Source: Gillisia sp. Hel1_33_143 (GTDB taxonomy: Bacteria > Bacteroidota > Bacteroidia > Flavobacteriales > Flavobacteriaceae). Taken from it: a DNA stretch of 64,000 bases. The stretch spans positions 124,001 to 188,000 of the forward strand of contig NZ_LT629737.1 in NCBI RefSeq assembly GCF_900104765.1, read 5' to 3'. A program made the position numbers and the translations under genes. The notes below the pieces were generated by a model that searched no databases, had not been told where the DNA came from, and saw only the letters and a program-made list of their open reading frames with translations. This document shows, in pieces, positions 1 through 9,669 of the stretch (position 1 is its first letter; each line of letters starts with the position of its first letter).

Positions 1-299
1 TTAAAAACTTCTTGAAAATTATCATCTACAATTATATCTGTATCTCCAGAATTGATCTTAGAGATATCTGAGTCTGATTGATAGGTACTCATAGATTTAT
101 TAATCACTTTAAAAATAGAATCCAATCCCTTTTCTGCTTGTTCTTCAGAAAGATCACCAAAGTATTTAATATGATAGGAAGTTCCTAATGCTGCTCCTTC
201 CAAGCTATGTTCTCCATTCTTGGCATTATTACAACTATTCAATGATATGAATACTATTAAAAGCCCAAGCCAAGTTTTATATTTCTTGTATCCCGTCAT
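1..299 (-). CDS. apbE: ApbE-like FAD:protein FMN transferase, lipoprotein (partial, 5' end only)
   Basis: Reading frame on the minus strand starts at ATG 299 and is still open at base 1, so only about the first 99 residues are visible. The start has a lipoprotein signal: basic residues, a hydrophobic stretch and LNSC with the lipidated cysteine at residue 23. After it comes GTSYHIKYFGD, then a helix and MSTYQSDSDISKIN, the N-terminal signature of the ApbE family (FMN transferases that attach FMN to Thr in S-G-x-T motifs using FAD). Its place downstream of the nqr genes fits: NqrB and NqrC carry covalent FMN added by ApbE. It overlaps the end of the preceding small gene by 23 bp, which suggests translational coupling. 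The catalytic half is outside the window, so activity cannot be judged. Confidence 0.85.
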   Translation of the reverse strand, partial: MTGYKKYKTWLGLLIVFISLNSCNNAKNGEHSLEGAALGTSYHIKYFGDLSEEQAEKGLDSIFKVINKSMSTYQSDSDISKINSGDTDIIVDDNFQEVF

Positions 300-636
300 A
301 ATTAACTATATAATCTTCTTCTCTTGAAATAGGTTTTTCGTAATTCGTGGAGTTGGCTAAACCAACGCCTGCATAGAAAGTTGACGCATTAAATTTTAAT
401 GCATGCTCCTTCATACTTTTCATAAATATATGGTCATATTCCTTGGGATCTTCAGGATATGTGATGGCTCTAACTATTACAAAATGTAGCTTCTTATTCT
501 TTAAAGCAACAAATTGCGGATTAGATTTAAGTTCACTTTTGATACCTAAAAATTCAAAGCCTTGTTTTTCCAAATCCTCACCTACAATATTCATTGCTAA
601 ATTGTGAAGTTCCTGCTTATCGAGTTCATTTTTCAT
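277..636 (-). CDS. Small conserved Nqr-associated protein of unknown function
   Basis: 119 residues, no signal peptide or membrane segment; predicted cytoplasmic mixed alpha/beta protein with the conserved-looking stretch NKKLHFVIVRAITYPEDP. From memory, similar short proteins follow nqrF in many flavobacterial genomes and are sometimes labelled NqrF-like by location only; it has none of the NqrF domains (no Cys cluster, no FAD or NADH motif). It lies between nqrF and apbE, is separated from nqrF by a terminator-like hairpin, and has its own TAnnTTTG box 9 bases before the start codon. The location suggests a role in Nqr maturation or assembly, but that is inference. Confidence 0.75.
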   Translation of the reverse strand: MKNELDKQELHNLAMNIVGEDLEKQGFEFLGIKSELKSNPQFVALKNKKLHFVIVRAITYPEDPKEYDHIFMKSMKEHALKFNASTFYAGVGLANSTNYEKPISREEDYIVNYDGIQEI

Positions 637-644
637 AACAACAT

Positions 645-652
645 CAAAAATA
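645..652 (-). promoter_or_regulatory. Candidate -7 box (TATTTTTG) for the small Nqr-associated gene and apbE
   Basis: Minus-strand TATTTTTG matches the Bacteroidetes -7 consensus TAnnTTTG. It ends only 8 bases upstream of the ATG at 636, so the transcript would have a very short leader. No clear -33 TTG at the ideal spacing was seen. Confidence 0.4.
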
Positions 653-708
653 CAACTTAAGGTATTTCAATAAAGAAAATCGATGCTAAAATATTATTCA
701 ACTTAAAA

Positions 709-740
709 AAAAAGCCACCCTTAAAAGGATGGCTTTTTAT
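709..740 (-). terminator. Intrinsic terminator after nqrF
   Basis: Inverted repeat AAAAAGCC...GGCTTTTT with one internal mismatch and an AT-rich loop; on the minus strand it is followed by a long T run. It lies 17 bp past the nqrF stop and before the small gene, so nqrA-F and the downstream pair are at least partly separate transcripts. Confidence 0.75.
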
Positions 741-756
741 ATATATTGGAAGAGAA

Positions 757-2046
757 TTACCCTCCAAAATCATCAAATCTTACATTTTCTGGTGGTACAC
801 CAAAATCATCTGTCATTTTCTCAACAGCCTTGTTCATTAATGGTGGTCCACAGAAATAGAATTCAATATCTTCTGGCTCTTCATGATACTGTAAGTAATT
901 ATCTATTACTACTTGGTGAATGAAACCTACAAACCCATCTCCTTCATCGTCTATACTTTTCTTAACTTTCCAATTATCTTCTTCCATAGGTTCAGATAAT
1001 GCTAAGTAAAATTTAAAGTTAGGGAAATCACGTTCTAAGGCTCTAAAGTGTTCTGTGTAGAACAATTCTCTTTTAGAACGACCTCCATACCAATAGGTAA
1101 CTTTTCTTCCAGTTTTAATAGTACGGAATAAGTGATATAAATGAGATCTCATTGGTGCCATACCGGCTCCACCACCTACATAAAGCATTTCTGATTCACT
1201 CTCATTAATAAAGAATTCACCGTAAGGCCCTGAAATGACAACTTTATCACCTTTCTTTCTCGAAAAGATATAGGAAGAAGCAATACCTGGATTAACGTCC
1301 ATCCATCCGTTCTTAGCTCTGTCAAAAGGTGGAGTAGCAACACGTACGTTCAACATGATCTCTCTTCCTTCTGCAGGATAAGAAGCCATTGAATATGCAC
1401 GCTCTACAGTTTCATTATTCTTCATTTGAAGTGGCCATAGTTTAAACTTGTCCCACTCATCTTTAAATTTCTCTGGTTCTCCCGGGTGCTCATCTGGGTG
1501 AGCAGTAATATCTATATCTGAAAATTTTACTTCACATTTAGGAATCTCAATTTGGATATATCCACCAGCTTTGTAATCCATATCTTCAGGAAGTTGAACT
1601 ACAAATTCTTTAATAAAAGATGCAACGTTGTAATTTCTAACAACCGTAGCTTCCCATTTCTTAATTCCAAAAACCTCTTCAGGAATTTGGATCTTCATGT
1701 CTTGCTTAACTTTTACCTGACATCCAAGACGCCATCCATTAGCGATCTCTTTTCTAGTAAAATGAGGCTCTTCTGTTGGAAGAATTGTTCCTCCTCCATC
1801 TTGAACGATACATTTACACTGTAAACATGTTCCACCACCACCACAAGCTGAAGGTAAGAACAATTTATTTTCTCCTAAAGTAGAAAGCAAAGTTCCTCCA
1901 GAACCAACTTCCAAATTCTTCTCTCCATTAACACTTATAGTAACCGGACCAGAAGGAACCAGTTTTGCTTTAGCTCCTAACAGAATAGAAACGAGCAATA
2001 AGATCAATGCTAAGAATACAACTACACTTGCTATAATAACTGCCAT
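757..2046 (-). CDS. nqrF: Na+-translocating NADH:quinone reductase subunit F
   Basis: 429 residues. NADH-oxidising subunit of the Na+-pumping NADH:quinone reductase in the inner membrane. One N-terminal membrane helix (residues 2-24), a plant-type [2Fe-2S] ferredoxin domain with ligands Cys68, Cys74, Cys77 and Cys109, then a ferredoxin-NADP reductase-like module: FAD motif RAYSMASYP near residue 215 and NADH-binding [11 protein letters not shown] near 293, ending in the usual FDDFGG tail. Length and domain order are normal for the family. Last gene of the nqrA-F run; 16 bp separate it from nqrE. Confidence 0.98.
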   Translation of the reverse strand: MAVIIASVVVFLALILLLVSILLGAKAKLVPSGPVTISVNGEKNLEVGSGGTLLSTLGENKLFLPSACGGGGTCLQCKCIVQDGGGTILPTEEPHFTRKEIANGWRLGCQVKVKQDMKIQIPEEVFGIKKWEATVVRNYNVASFIKEFVVQLPEDMDYKAGGYIQIEIPKCEVKFSDIDITAHPDEHPGEPEKFKDEWDKFKLWPLQMKNNETVERAYSMASYPAEGREIMLNVRVATPPFDRAKNGWMDVNPGIASSYIFSRKKGDKVVISGPYGEFFINESESEMLYVGGGAGMAPMRSHLYHLFRTIKTGRKVTYWYGGRSKRELFYTEHFRALERDFPNFKFYLALSEPMEEDNWKVKKSIDDEGDGFVGFIHQVVIDNYLQYHEEPEDIEFYFCGPPLMNKAVEKMTDDFGVPPENVRFDDFGG

Positions 2047-2062
2047 TGTTTTTGTTTTTCGA

Positions 2063-2677
2063 TTATAATTTAATACCCATAAAACTCATGAAACCTAATG
2101 CCATTAAACCGGTGATAATAAAAGTGATCCCTAATCCTTTTAATGGTGCTGGCACATTAGAATATGTTATTTTTTCACGGATTGCTGCAATAGCTAAAAT
2201 TGCTAAGAACCATCCAACTCCACTACCTAACCCATAAGTGATAGCTTCAGAAACGGCACTAAAATCTTTTTGTTGCATAAATAAAGATCCACCTAAAATT
2301 GCACAGTTTACTGCAATAAGAGGAAGAAAGATACCTAATGCACCATAAAGAGCTGGAGCAAATTTCTCTACGATCATCTCCACCAGTTGCACCATAGATG
2401 CTATTACTGCAATGAACATGATAAAACTTAAGAAACTAAGATCTACACTTGCATATTCAGGATCTAACCAAGCCAAAGCTCCTGGTCTTAATAAGTACTG
2501 ATCTAACAAAAAGTTGATAGGCACCGTAATGGTAAGTACGAATACTACCGCTGCACCCAAACCAACAGCTGTTTTAACTGTTTTTGACACTGCTAAATAG
2601 GAACACATCCCTAAAAAGTAGGCAAAAATCATATTTTCTATAAAAATACTTCGGACAAATAAATTTACATATTCCAT
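2063..2677 (-). CDS. nqrE: Na+-translocating NADH:quinone reductase subunit E
   Basis: 204 residues, six predicted membrane helices. NqrE pairs with NqrD in an inverted-topology unit that holds the intramembrane [2Fe-2S] centre; each half contributes two cysteines. The [13 protein letters not shown] segment and the [12 protein letters not shown] segment carry the expected Cys residues. Length is normal. Gene order (D, E, F) and short spacing place it inside the nqr operon. Confidence 0.97.
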   Translation of the reverse strand: MEYVNLFVRSIFIENMIFAYFLGMCSYLAVSKTVKTAVGLGAAVVFVLTITVPINFLLDQYLLRPGALAWLDPEYASVDLSFLSFIMFIAVIASMVQLVEMIVEKFAPALYGALGIFLPLIAVNCAILGGSLFMQQKDFSAVSEAITYGLGSGVGWFLAILAIAAIREKITYSNVPAPLKGLGITFIITGLMALGFMSFMGIKL

Positions 2678-2703
2678 TGTAATACTTTTTCGCTGTTGCG
2701 CTA

Positions 2704-3450
2704 TTAATGTTGTTCAATCAGTTTACGGTTTCTAGCACGTTGTACCCATATAATTATCCCAACTACAATAAGAGCCATTGGAGATAATAACATCAAACCG
2801 TTATTTTCATACCCTACCGCATATAAACCGGTAGATTCTGCCATTGTAGCTGCTTTGTGACCTAGAACTTCAAACCCTAGTAATTTACCAGAACCTAATA
2901 ATTCTCTAAAGAAAGCCACAATTACCAAGATCAATCCATATCCGGCTCCGTTTCCAATTCCATCAAGAAATGATTTGTATACACCATTACCTAATGCAAA
3001 TGCTTCCAAACGACCCATCACGATACAGTTGGTAATAATCAATCCAACAAATACAGATAACTGCTTACTTACATCGTAAGCATATGCTTTAAGTACCTGA
3101 TCTACTAAAATTACCAAAGAGGCTACAATAACCAATTGAACTATAATCCTAATCCTGTTAGGGATCAGATTTCTCATAAGAGATACAATAACGTTTGAAA
3201 AAGCAATTACAACCATAACCGCAACCGCCATAACAATTGCAGGTTCTAATTGAACGGTAATTGCTAAAGCAGAACATATACCTAATACCTGAACGGTAAT
3301 TGGGTTATTGTCGTTTAAAGGATCACTCAATAATTTTCTATTGTTCTTAGAAAGGAAATGCTCTTTTTCTTCTGAATTAGACAAGAACAAAATCATTTCT
3401 TTTTTCTTTGCTTCATTTGCTTCTGAAGCTGATTTGATATCTTTTGCCAT
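2704..3450 (-). CDS. nqrD: Na+-translocating NADH:quinone reductase subunit D with N-terminal extension
   Basis: 248 residues; most NqrD proteins have about 210. The extra part is a charged N-terminal tail of about 35-40 residues ahead of [20 protein letters not shown], where typical family members begin. The rest has the usual hydrophobic helices and the two Cys segments ([15 protein letters not shown] and [16 protein letters not shown]) that ligand the shared [2Fe-2S] centre with NqrE. The ATG at 3450 comes 2 bases after the nqrC stop, typical of coupled genes, so this start is reasonable; Met19 is an alternative. Confidence 0.95.
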   Translation of the reverse strand: MAKDIKSASEANEAKKKEMILFLSNSEEKEHFLSKNNRKLLSDPLNDNNPITVQVLGICSALAITVQLEPAIVMAVAVMVVIAFSNVIVSLMRNLIPNRIRIIVQLVIVASLVILVDQVLKAYAYDVSKQLSVFVGLIITNCIVMGRLEAFALGNGVYKSFLDGIGNGAGYGLILVIVAFFRELLGSGKLLGFEVLGHKAATMAESTGLYAVGYENNGLMLLSPMALIVVGIIIWVQRARNRKLIEQH

Positions 3451-3452
3451 AA

Positions 3453-4196
3453 TTAATGTACTGCTACTTTAATATCCTTTTGTTTTTTGAAATAAGGTAG
3501 ATAATGAATCAATCTTTCTGAAATCATATCAGAAATACCGTTACCAGTAATTGTTGCACCAGAAATAGCATCTACTTTATTATCATCTTTATTAGATGGA
3601 CCAACGTTTCCTTTAACAACAGAAACACCTATAAGATTACCACTCCCATCAAAGATCTTTTCATCTGCAAATCTTTGTTGAAACCAAACCTGAGTAATTT
3701 CTCCACCCAAACCTGGTGTTTCCCCTTTATGATCGAAGACTGCTCCTTTTATAGTATTTACATCGTCTTTTAAAGACACATATCCCCAGATGGCATCCCA
3801 AAGACCTTTACCTCTTAATGGAACTATATAGTACTTAGCACCATCTACATTTGCTTCATAAAGCGGGTAGATTTGTTCATTTACTGGCTTCTTAAGTTCT
3901 TTTGCAAGATCTACAGTAAAAGCATCTGCAGTTTCATCTACAGATCCATCTTCTTTTAACGCGATAGTTTCAGTAATATACTTATTGTATAATTCTTCTG
4001 CACCGTCTCTATCAGTTTCAATACCGATAGTTGCTAAAATATTCTGCATCTTTTCCTTTCTAACATTTTCATTTTGCAAAGGTTGCAAAGATGTTGCTGC
4101 AAAGGCTAGTACACTGGCTACCACAACCACCATGATAATGGCGAAAATAAAGGTATACCCGTTACTATTTGTTTTATTAACCGATTTCTCTTCCAT
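3453..4196 (-). CDS. nqrC: Na+-translocating NADH:quinone reductase subunit C
   Basis: 247 residues. One N-terminal membrane helix (about 14-36) and an FMN-binding domain facing the periplasm. The flavinylation motif [10 protein letters not shown] is present, with Thr215 as the expected FMN attachment point (ApbE target). Length is normal. The start lies 2 bases after the nqrB stop; the operon is tightly packed. Confidence 0.97.
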   Translation of the reverse strand: MEEKSVNKTNSNGYTFIFAIIMVVVVASVLAFAATSLQPLQNENVRKEKMQNILATIGIETDRDGAEELYNKYITETIALKEDGSVDETADAFTVDLAKELKKPVNEQIYPLYEANVDGAKYYIVPLRGKGLWDAIWGYVSLKDDVNTIKGAVFDHKGETPGLGGEITQVWFQQRFADEKIFDGSGNLIGVSVVKGNVGPSNKDDNKVDAISGATITGNGISDMISERLIHYLPYFKKQKDIKVAVH

Positions 4197-4198
4197 AA

Positions 4199-5380
4199 CT
4201 ATACTGCTGTTTTAATTGAGGCTGCCGTATTTGCTAATCTTTTCTTTCTGCGTTTTACATGAGATTCTATCACATAGTGATCTATAACCGGTGCAAATAC
4301 GTTCATTAAAAGAATTGCTAACATGATTCCCTCAGGATATGCCGGGTTAAAAACTCTAATCATCACTGCAAATAATCCAATAAGGAATCCATAGATCCAC
4401 TTTCCTTTCATGGTTTGAGCTGCAGATACAGGATCTGTTGCCATAAAAACAACACCAAATGCTAAACCTCCAATTACTAGATGCTGATACCATGGGAAAT
4501 TTGTTAGATCATTTCCTTCTAATCCCATAGAAGGTAAAGCATTAAATATAAGTGCCATTACTGCTGCACCCATAAATCCACTTATTATTATTCTCCAACT
4601 ACCAACTTTAGTTAATATTAAAATTAAAGCTCCAACCAAGATACACAAGGTAGAAGTTTCTGATATAGAACCAGGAATAACTCCAGAGAACATATCTAAG
4701 AAACTGTAATTTACCGTATTTCCAGAGGCTAAAGATCCAAGAATAGTTTCTCCAGAAACTCCATCTATATTTGAAGCTTCACTTACCCAAACGGTATTAC
4801 CAGACATATAAGTAGGATATGCAAAAAATGCAAAAACCCTAGCCGTTAGAGCAGGATTAAGAATATTCATTCCTGTTCCTCCAAAAGCTTCTTTACCAAT
4901 AACAACTGCAAATACAACAGATATTGCTACCATCCATAGTGGAATATCTATTGGCATGATCATCGGAATCAAAAGTCCGGTAACCAAATACCCTTCATTT
5001 ACTTCATGACCACGCATTACAGCAAAAGCAAATTCTAAACCAAGACCAACTCCGTAAGAAACTGCTATCATTGGTAAGATCTTCCATGCTCCGTGTCCTA
5101 AAGCTTCCCAAAAACCAACCTCAGTTTGAATTTGAGATAAATATTGGTAACCACCATTCCACATTCCAAAGATTAACGCAGGTACTAACGCAAGAACTAC
5201 AGTAATCATAGTTCTCTTAAGATCTACTGCATCTCTAACATGCGCACCGCTTTGGGTAGTATGATTTGGTGTAAAAAGAAAAGTATCTAAAGCATTATAT
5301 GCTGGAGCGTACTTCTCTAATTTATTCCCCTTATTAAAAGGTTCTTTAAATTTATCTAATTTTTGTCTTATCCATTCCAT
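4199..5380 (-). CDS. nqrB: Na+-translocating NADH:quinone reductase subunit B
   Basis: 393 residues, multi-spanning inner-membrane subunit that carries covalent FMN and takes part in Na+ transport and quinone reduction. Several helices are visible, plus GKEAFGGTGMNILNPALTARVFAFFAYP and the late ATDPVSAAQT segment typical of NqrB/RnfD. The expected flavinylation site is SGETIL with Thr212; in best-known members the residue before Thr is Ala (SGAT), here it is Glu. Located between nqrA and nqrC. Confidence 0.97.
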   Translation of the reverse strand: MEWIRQKLDKFKEPFNKGNKLEKYAPAYNALDTFLFTPNHTTQSGAHVRDAVDLKRTMITVVLALVPALIFGMWNGGYQYLSQIQTEVGFWEALGHGAWKILPMIAVSYGVGLGLEFAFAVMRGHEVNEGYLVTGLLIPMIMPIDIPLWMVAISVVFAVVIGKEAFGGTGMNILNPALTARVFAFFAYPTYMSGNTVWVSEASNIDGVSGETILGSLASGNTVNYSFLDMFSGVIPGSISETSTLCILVGALILILTKVGSWRIIISGFMGAAVMALIFNALPSMGLEGNDLTNFPWYQHLVIGGLAFGVVFMATDPVSAAQTMKGKWIYGFLIGLFAVMIRVFNPAYPEGIMLAILLMNVFAPVIDHYVIESHVKRRKKRLANTAASIKTAV

Positions 5381-5392
5381 ATTTAAAACTTT

Positions 5393-6736
5393 TTAACCTA
5401 CTTCGGTAAGCATTAAATCCAACCCAAGACGTATAATTTCCTGAGCTTCAATTTTTGAAGTGTTAACATAATCTATTAATGCAAAATCTTCTGGAGCTAC
5501 TTCGTAGATCCCTAGATTTTCCATTTTTTCAATATCTCCAGCCATACAAGCTTTCAGAAGTTGCATAGGATAAATATCCATAGGCATTACTTCTTCCATT
5601 TCTCCAGTTACCACTAAAGCTCTTTCCTCACCATTTAAATTGGTTGTAGGTTCAAACTTCTTATTTGGCATTAACCAAGACAAAGAGGTTTTTGAATTAG
5701 AATGAATATTGTTATAAGTAAAAGGTAACCATCCAAAGATTCTATAACTATTCCCTTCTGGGATCAAGGTTAAAGAATTAGGATAAAAACCTATATATTG
5801 ATTACTCGATAATTTTAATCCTGTAAGTACATCTCCAGAGATCAATCTAACATTCTCTGAAACAGCACCTACTAGATCTGCAGAATTGGCTCCAATTTTA
5901 GTATTGTAATACTTTCTATCTTTTGCCTCACTACCAGTAACTGCAATAGTTCTGTTAGCACGATATTCTCCAGTTAAGAATACGTTTCCGATAATTGCCA
6001 CATCTTCTGCACCAACACACCAAACACGCTCTCCTCTATTAATAGGATCTAATTTTTGGATCTGAACACCAACATTTCCTGCAGGGTGCGGACCGTTAAC
6101 AACATGTATCTCTGCACCTTTAATCCCTTTTAGAATTGAAGCAGAACTTTCATCTACAGATACATGTACTTTTCCTGAAGTTAACTTTTGCAATGCATAA
6201 ATTCCTTCTTGAAAAGCAGCAACTTTATCTTTAAGAACAAAGCCTAGATCTGCCGCCAAAGGAGCGGTAGACACTACAGATACAAATATTGATTTTGGAG
6301 AATCTTTAGGGTCTGCTACAATATCATAAGGTCTTTGCTTTATAAAAGCACCACAACCACTTTTTAAGATCCTGTTCTTTACAGATTCAGCATCTGCCGT
6401 AGCAGCGTTTAATTGACCAAAGTTTTTATAGGAGTCGGTAGGATCTGCCTCAATAATGATCTCAAGAATACGACGCTTATCACCTCGTTTTATCTCAGCC
6501 ACAGTACCACTAACAGGAGAAGTAAATCTAATTTCTTCTGTATATTTTGAAAAGAAAAGCTCGTCTCCGGCAAGGATCTTAGCGCCTTCTTTAACAACCA
6601 TTTTTGGTACTACTGCATGAAAATCTGGAGGTTTGATCGCATAGGTCTTAGACCTTGGGGCATCAACAACTAGTTTTTCCGCCTCCCCTTTTAATCGTAG
6701 AGTAAGCCCTCTTTTAATTCGAATGTCTTTTGACAT
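5393..6736 (-). CDS. nqrA: Na+-translocating NADH:quinone reductase subunit A
   Basis: 447 residues, soluble cytoplasmic-side subunit. It starts with IKRGLTLRLKG, then a barrel-sandwich hybrid region (FTSPVSGTVAEIKRGDKRRILEI) as in NqrA/RnfC, and ends with the NqrA C-terminal helices. Unlike RnfC it has no CxxCxxC iron-sulphur motifs, which separates Nqr from Rnf. First gene of the nqr operon, 12 bp before nqrB. Confidence 0.97.
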   Translation of the reverse strand: MSKDIRIKRGLTLRLKGEAEKLVVDAPRSKTYAIKPPDFHAVVPKMVVKEGAKILAGDELFFSKYTEEIRFTSPVSGTVAEIKRGDKRRILEIIIEADPTDSYKNFGQLNAATADAESVKNRILKSGCGAFIKQRPYDIVADPKDSPKSIFVSVVSTAPLAADLGFVLKDKVAAFQEGIYALQKLTSGKVHVSVDESSASILKGIKGAEIHVVNGPHPAGNVGVQIQKLDPINRGERVWCVGAEDVAIIGNVFLTGEYRANRTIAVTGSEAKDRKYYNTKIGANSADLVGAVSENVRLISGDVLTGLKLSSNQYIGFYPNSLTLIPEGNSYRIFGWLPFTYNNIHSNSKTSLSWLMPNKKFEPTTNLNGEERALVVTGEMEEVMPMDIYPMQLLKACMAGDIEKMENLGIYEVAPEDFALIDYVNTSKIEAQEIIRLGLDLMLTEVG

Positions 6737-6775
6737 AGGATGGAGTGTATATTAAAATTTATTTTTTATAGTGTG

Positions 6776-6783
6776 CAAATTTA
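6776..6783 (-). promoter_or_regulatory. nqrA: Candidate -7 box (TAAATTTG) of the nqr operon
   Basis: Minus-strand TAAATTTG fits TAnnTTTG and lies 40 bp upstream of the nqrA ATG in the 168-bp divergent gap to the plug-protein gene. No clear Shine-Dalgarno follows, as usual for this phylum. Confidence 0.5.
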
Positions 6784-6904
6784 CTAATTTTAACCCTACA
6801 ACTACCAAACAAATCAGATAATTTTCGGTTCTATTCTTGTTAAAGTAGCTTAGGAAGAATATGATTATAAAATTTGTAATTCCTTGTAATTTAATTTTAA
6901 GCAC

Positions 6905-8152
6905 ATGAAACACGTTTATTATCTGGTATTATCAATTCTCAGTTTAAGCGCTTTTTCACAAGAGCGTTTGGAGGTTACACCCCCTGCCTTTATTAGAAGT
7001 ATAGAGTTCACTGGTAATTCAGATTACAGTGGGAACCCAATTATTCAACTGGGTGAAAATTTATCTTTGGCATTTGATGATATTATAGGAGACGAAGCAG
7101 ACTACTATTATACCATAGAGCATTTTAATTACGATTGGTCTCCTTCCAACTTAGTTAAATCTGAATATTTAGATGGCATAGACAATGTAAGAATATTTAA
7201 TTACAGCAATTCCTACAATACCCTACAGCCATATACGCACTACGAATTGAACATACCCAATAATGACATAAAACAACTAAAAGTATCTGGAAACTACATT
7301 ATAAGCATCTTTAACAGCTCCAAAGAAATTGTATTTTCCAGAAAGTTCATGATATATGAAAATCTATCCAAAGTTGCTGTCGCAATAAAAAGATCTAGAG
7401 ACTTGCAATATATCAACACAAAACAAATAGTAAATATTGAGATCAATTCTCAAGATCTACTTATTAGAAATCCGGAGAGCACCGTAAATATCTTAATACT
7501 TCAAAATCAAAACCTAAAACAGGCAATTAGAAACATAAAACCCCAATATACCATTGGAAATAGCCTTATATATAAATATGATAGCCCCACCTCTTTTTGG
7601 GCGGGCAACGAATATCTTCAATTTGACAGCAAAGACTTGAGATCTCCAACTTTAAATATTAGCAGAATAGAACTAGATGCACTTTATCATCATTACCTTT
7701 TTACCAACTCGTCTAGAGACACACAGCCCTACACATATAATCCAGACATCAATGGACAGTTTGTAGTGAGAACACTTCAAGGCGAAGACTCCAACACCGA
7801 AGCTGAATATATCTGGACCCACTTCAGTCTTCAGAATTTTGAACCTTTAAGCGGAGGAGAACTTCACATATACGGTGCTTTCAACAACTTTGAGGTAGAT
7901 AACTCTACATTGATGAAATACAGTAAAGAAAAAGGACTTTATGAAAATGCCATACTCTTTAAACAAGGCTTTTATAATTACAAATATGTTCTAGTACAAA
8001 AAGACGGAAGTTTAAATGAAGGTTTTATAAGTGGGAATTTTGATGAAACCGAGAATTTCTATCAGGTTTTGGTATACTTTAGAGATCTGGGAGCTCGGTA
8101 TGACAAAATTATTGGTCTTGGAAATGCAAACTCCATAAATATCACAAATTAG
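6905..8152 (+). CDS. Type IX secretion system plug protein (DUF5103)
   Basis: 415 residues with an N-terminal signal peptide (about residues 1-18, ending FSQE). The opening IRSIEFTGNSDYSGNPIIQL, then FDDIIGDEADYYYTIEHFNYDW and SEYLDGIDNVRIFNYSNSYN, are signatures of the family first called DUF5103 and later identified as the periplasmic Plug that caps the SprA translocon of the T9SS. The C-terminal half contains a CBM48/early-set-like beta sandwich (IYGAFNNFEV...). This gene, a DUF3667 gene and apaG form a neighbourhood I recall as common in Flavobacteriaceae. The proteins secreted by this system include the two giant proteins in this window. Confidence 0.88.
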   Translation: MKHVYYLVLSILSLSAFSQERLEVTPPAFIRSIEFTGNSDYSGNPIIQLGENLSLAFDDIIGDEADYYYTIEHFNYDWSPSNLVKSEYLDGIDNVRIFNYSNSYNTLQPYTHYELNIPNNDIKQLKVSGNYIISIFNSSKEIVFSRKFMIYENLSKVAVAIKRSRDLQYINTKQIVNIEINSQDLLIRNPESTVNILILQNQNLKQAIRNIKPQYTIGNSLIYKYDSPTSFWAGNEYLQFDSKDLRSPTLNISRIELDALYHHYLFTNSSRDTQPYTYNPDINGQFVVRTLQGEDSNTEAEYIWTHFSLQNFEPLSGGELHIYGAFNNFEVDNSTLMKYSKEKGLYENAILFKQGFYNYKYVLVQKDGSLNEGFISGNFDETENFYQVLVYFRDLGARYDKIIGLGNANSINITN

Positions 8153-8185
8153 CATACTATAAGAATCTACGGCGTATCTCATTCT

Positions 8186-9280
8186 ATGAAAGATTATAAT
8201 ACTATTAAAAAGTACCGAGGAACCACCTGCCTCAATTGCAATCATCCTTTAGATATTAGCGATAACTACTGCGCAAATTGCGGACAAAATAATAGCATTA
8301 AAAAATTATCATTTAAAGACTACGTAAACGAATATTTTGCAGGGGTTTTCTCCTATGATTCCAGAGTGAATCTTACACTTTTCACCTTGCTATTTAGACC
8401 CGGTAAGATCACCAAAGATTATGTGAACGGAAAGAGAATGCGATATGCAAATCCCTTTAGATTTTATCTTAGTGTATCAATAATATTTTTTATCATTTTC
8501 GGATTTTCAAATAATTATGAAGGAATAACAGAAAGCGACCCAGATACGGTAAAAAACGAACTTACGGATAAAGAATTGGAGGACCTGCAGCAAGACCTAA
8601 ATGAACTTCCCGGCAATGTAAAGGTCAATTTAGATACCTTAATTGCGCTTCAGAATATAAGAGATACCGTTACTACAAAAAGTTATAAGACTAAATATAT
8701 AACACAAAATAAAGTAGATAGCCTTTCTTTCTTTGAAGCTACTTCAAAACGATTAGAACTTTATAATGCTTTTCAGGAAGAAACAAAAATTACATCTTCC
8801 ACAATAGCTCTGGATAGCTTACATCATAACAAAACAAACTATAACGAATGGCTTTATAAGAAAACCATAGATTATAATTTTATGACGGAGAACCCGAAGA
8901 TCTTCCTAAATTATATATTAGGAAAAATGCCTCTAATCATATTCTTCTTCTTACCTGTTGTAGCATTATTCAATTGGTTATTATACTGGAGACGTAATTT
9001 TAATTATATGGAGCATCTGGTGTTTATCTTTCATGTTCAAAGCGTGTTCTTTGTACTTCTAGGATTAAGCCTTTTGCTCAAAGAGATCTTTAATATAGAC
9101 TTTTTTACACCTTTAGCTACCTTACTATTTCTTTTCTATCTCTATAAAGCAATGCGAAATTTTTATGAGCAGAGTAGATTCAAAACTATTGTTAAATTTC
9201 TGATTATAAACACTATATTTCTTATTTTAGCTGTTATAGCAACCTTAATTACTCTTTTTGCATCCTTTGCTATCTATTAA
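8186..9280 (+). CDS. DUF3667 membrane protein with N-terminal zinc ribbon
   Basis: 364 residues. A zinc ribbon opens the protein (C15xxC18...C29xxC32, CLNCNHPL and CANCGQNN). It is followed by the DUF3667 signature with a GKRMRYANPFRFYLSVS motif leading into the first membrane helix, a soluble loop of about 130 residues, and three or four C-terminal helices. Function unknown; Bacteroidetes-restricted as far as I recall. It starts 33 bp after the plug gene and ends 2 bp before apaG, so it is likely in one operon with both. Confidence 0.85.
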   Translation: MKDYNTIKKYRGTTCLNCNHPLDISDNYCANCGQNNSIKKLSFKDYVNEYFAGVFSYDSRVNLTLFTLLFRPGKITKDYVNGKRMRYANPFRFYLSVSIIFFIIFGFSNNYEGITESDPDTVKNELTDKELEDLQQDLNELPGNVKVNLDTLIALQNIRDTVTTKSYKTKYITQNKVDSLSFFEATSKRLELYNAFQEETKITSSTIALDSLHHNKTNYNEWLYKKTIDYNFMTENPKIFLNYILGKMPLIIFFFLPVVALFNWLLYWRRNFNYMEHLVFIFHVQSVFFVLLGLSLLLKEIFNIDFFTPLATLLFLFYLYKAMRNFYEQSRFKTIVKFLIINTIFLILAVIATLITLFASFAIY

Positions 9281-9282
9281 TT

Positions 9283-9669
9283 ATGATACAACAAGTAACT
9301 AGCGGCATAAAAATTTCCGTAGAAACTAATTTTGAAGGCACTTTTTATAAGAATTATAAAATTCACTTTGCGTTTGGCTATCAAATTACGATAGAGAATC
9401 AAAGTAAAGATTCCGTTCAATTAACATCCAGGTTTTGGAAGATCAAAGACGCTCTAAATAAAACAGAGATCGTACAAGGGGAAGGAGTAATTGGAAAAAA
9501 ACCGGTTTTAAAACCCGGCGAATCTCATACATATAGCAGTGGTTGTTTGTTAACATCTCCTTTTGGAGCTATGAGTGGTTATTATAACATGGTAAACTTT
9601 ACAACTACTAAAAAATTCAAAGTTTCCATTCCATCATTCAAATTAAGCGCTGCTTTTGCGCTCAATTAA
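9283..9669 (+). CDS. apaG: ApaG family protein
   Basis: 128 residues, one fibronectin-III-like domain. The family signature is clear: SGIKISVETNFEG, then QITIENQSKDSVQLTSRFWK, GEGVIGKKPVLKPGESHTY and SGCLLTSPFGAMSGYY. ApaG was linked by genetics to Co2+/Mg2+ resistance in enterobacteria; its biochemical role is still unclear, so the usual efflux label should be read with care. The ATG begins 2 bp after the DUF3667 stop. Its stop codon overlaps that of the convergent NRDE gene. Confidence 0.95.
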   Translation: MIQQVTSGIKISVETNFEGTFYKNYKIHFAFGYQITIENQSKDSVQLTSRFWKIKDALNKTEIVQGEGVIGKKPVLKPGESHTYSSGCLLTSPFGAMSGYYNMVNFTTTKKFKVSIPSFKLSAAFALN

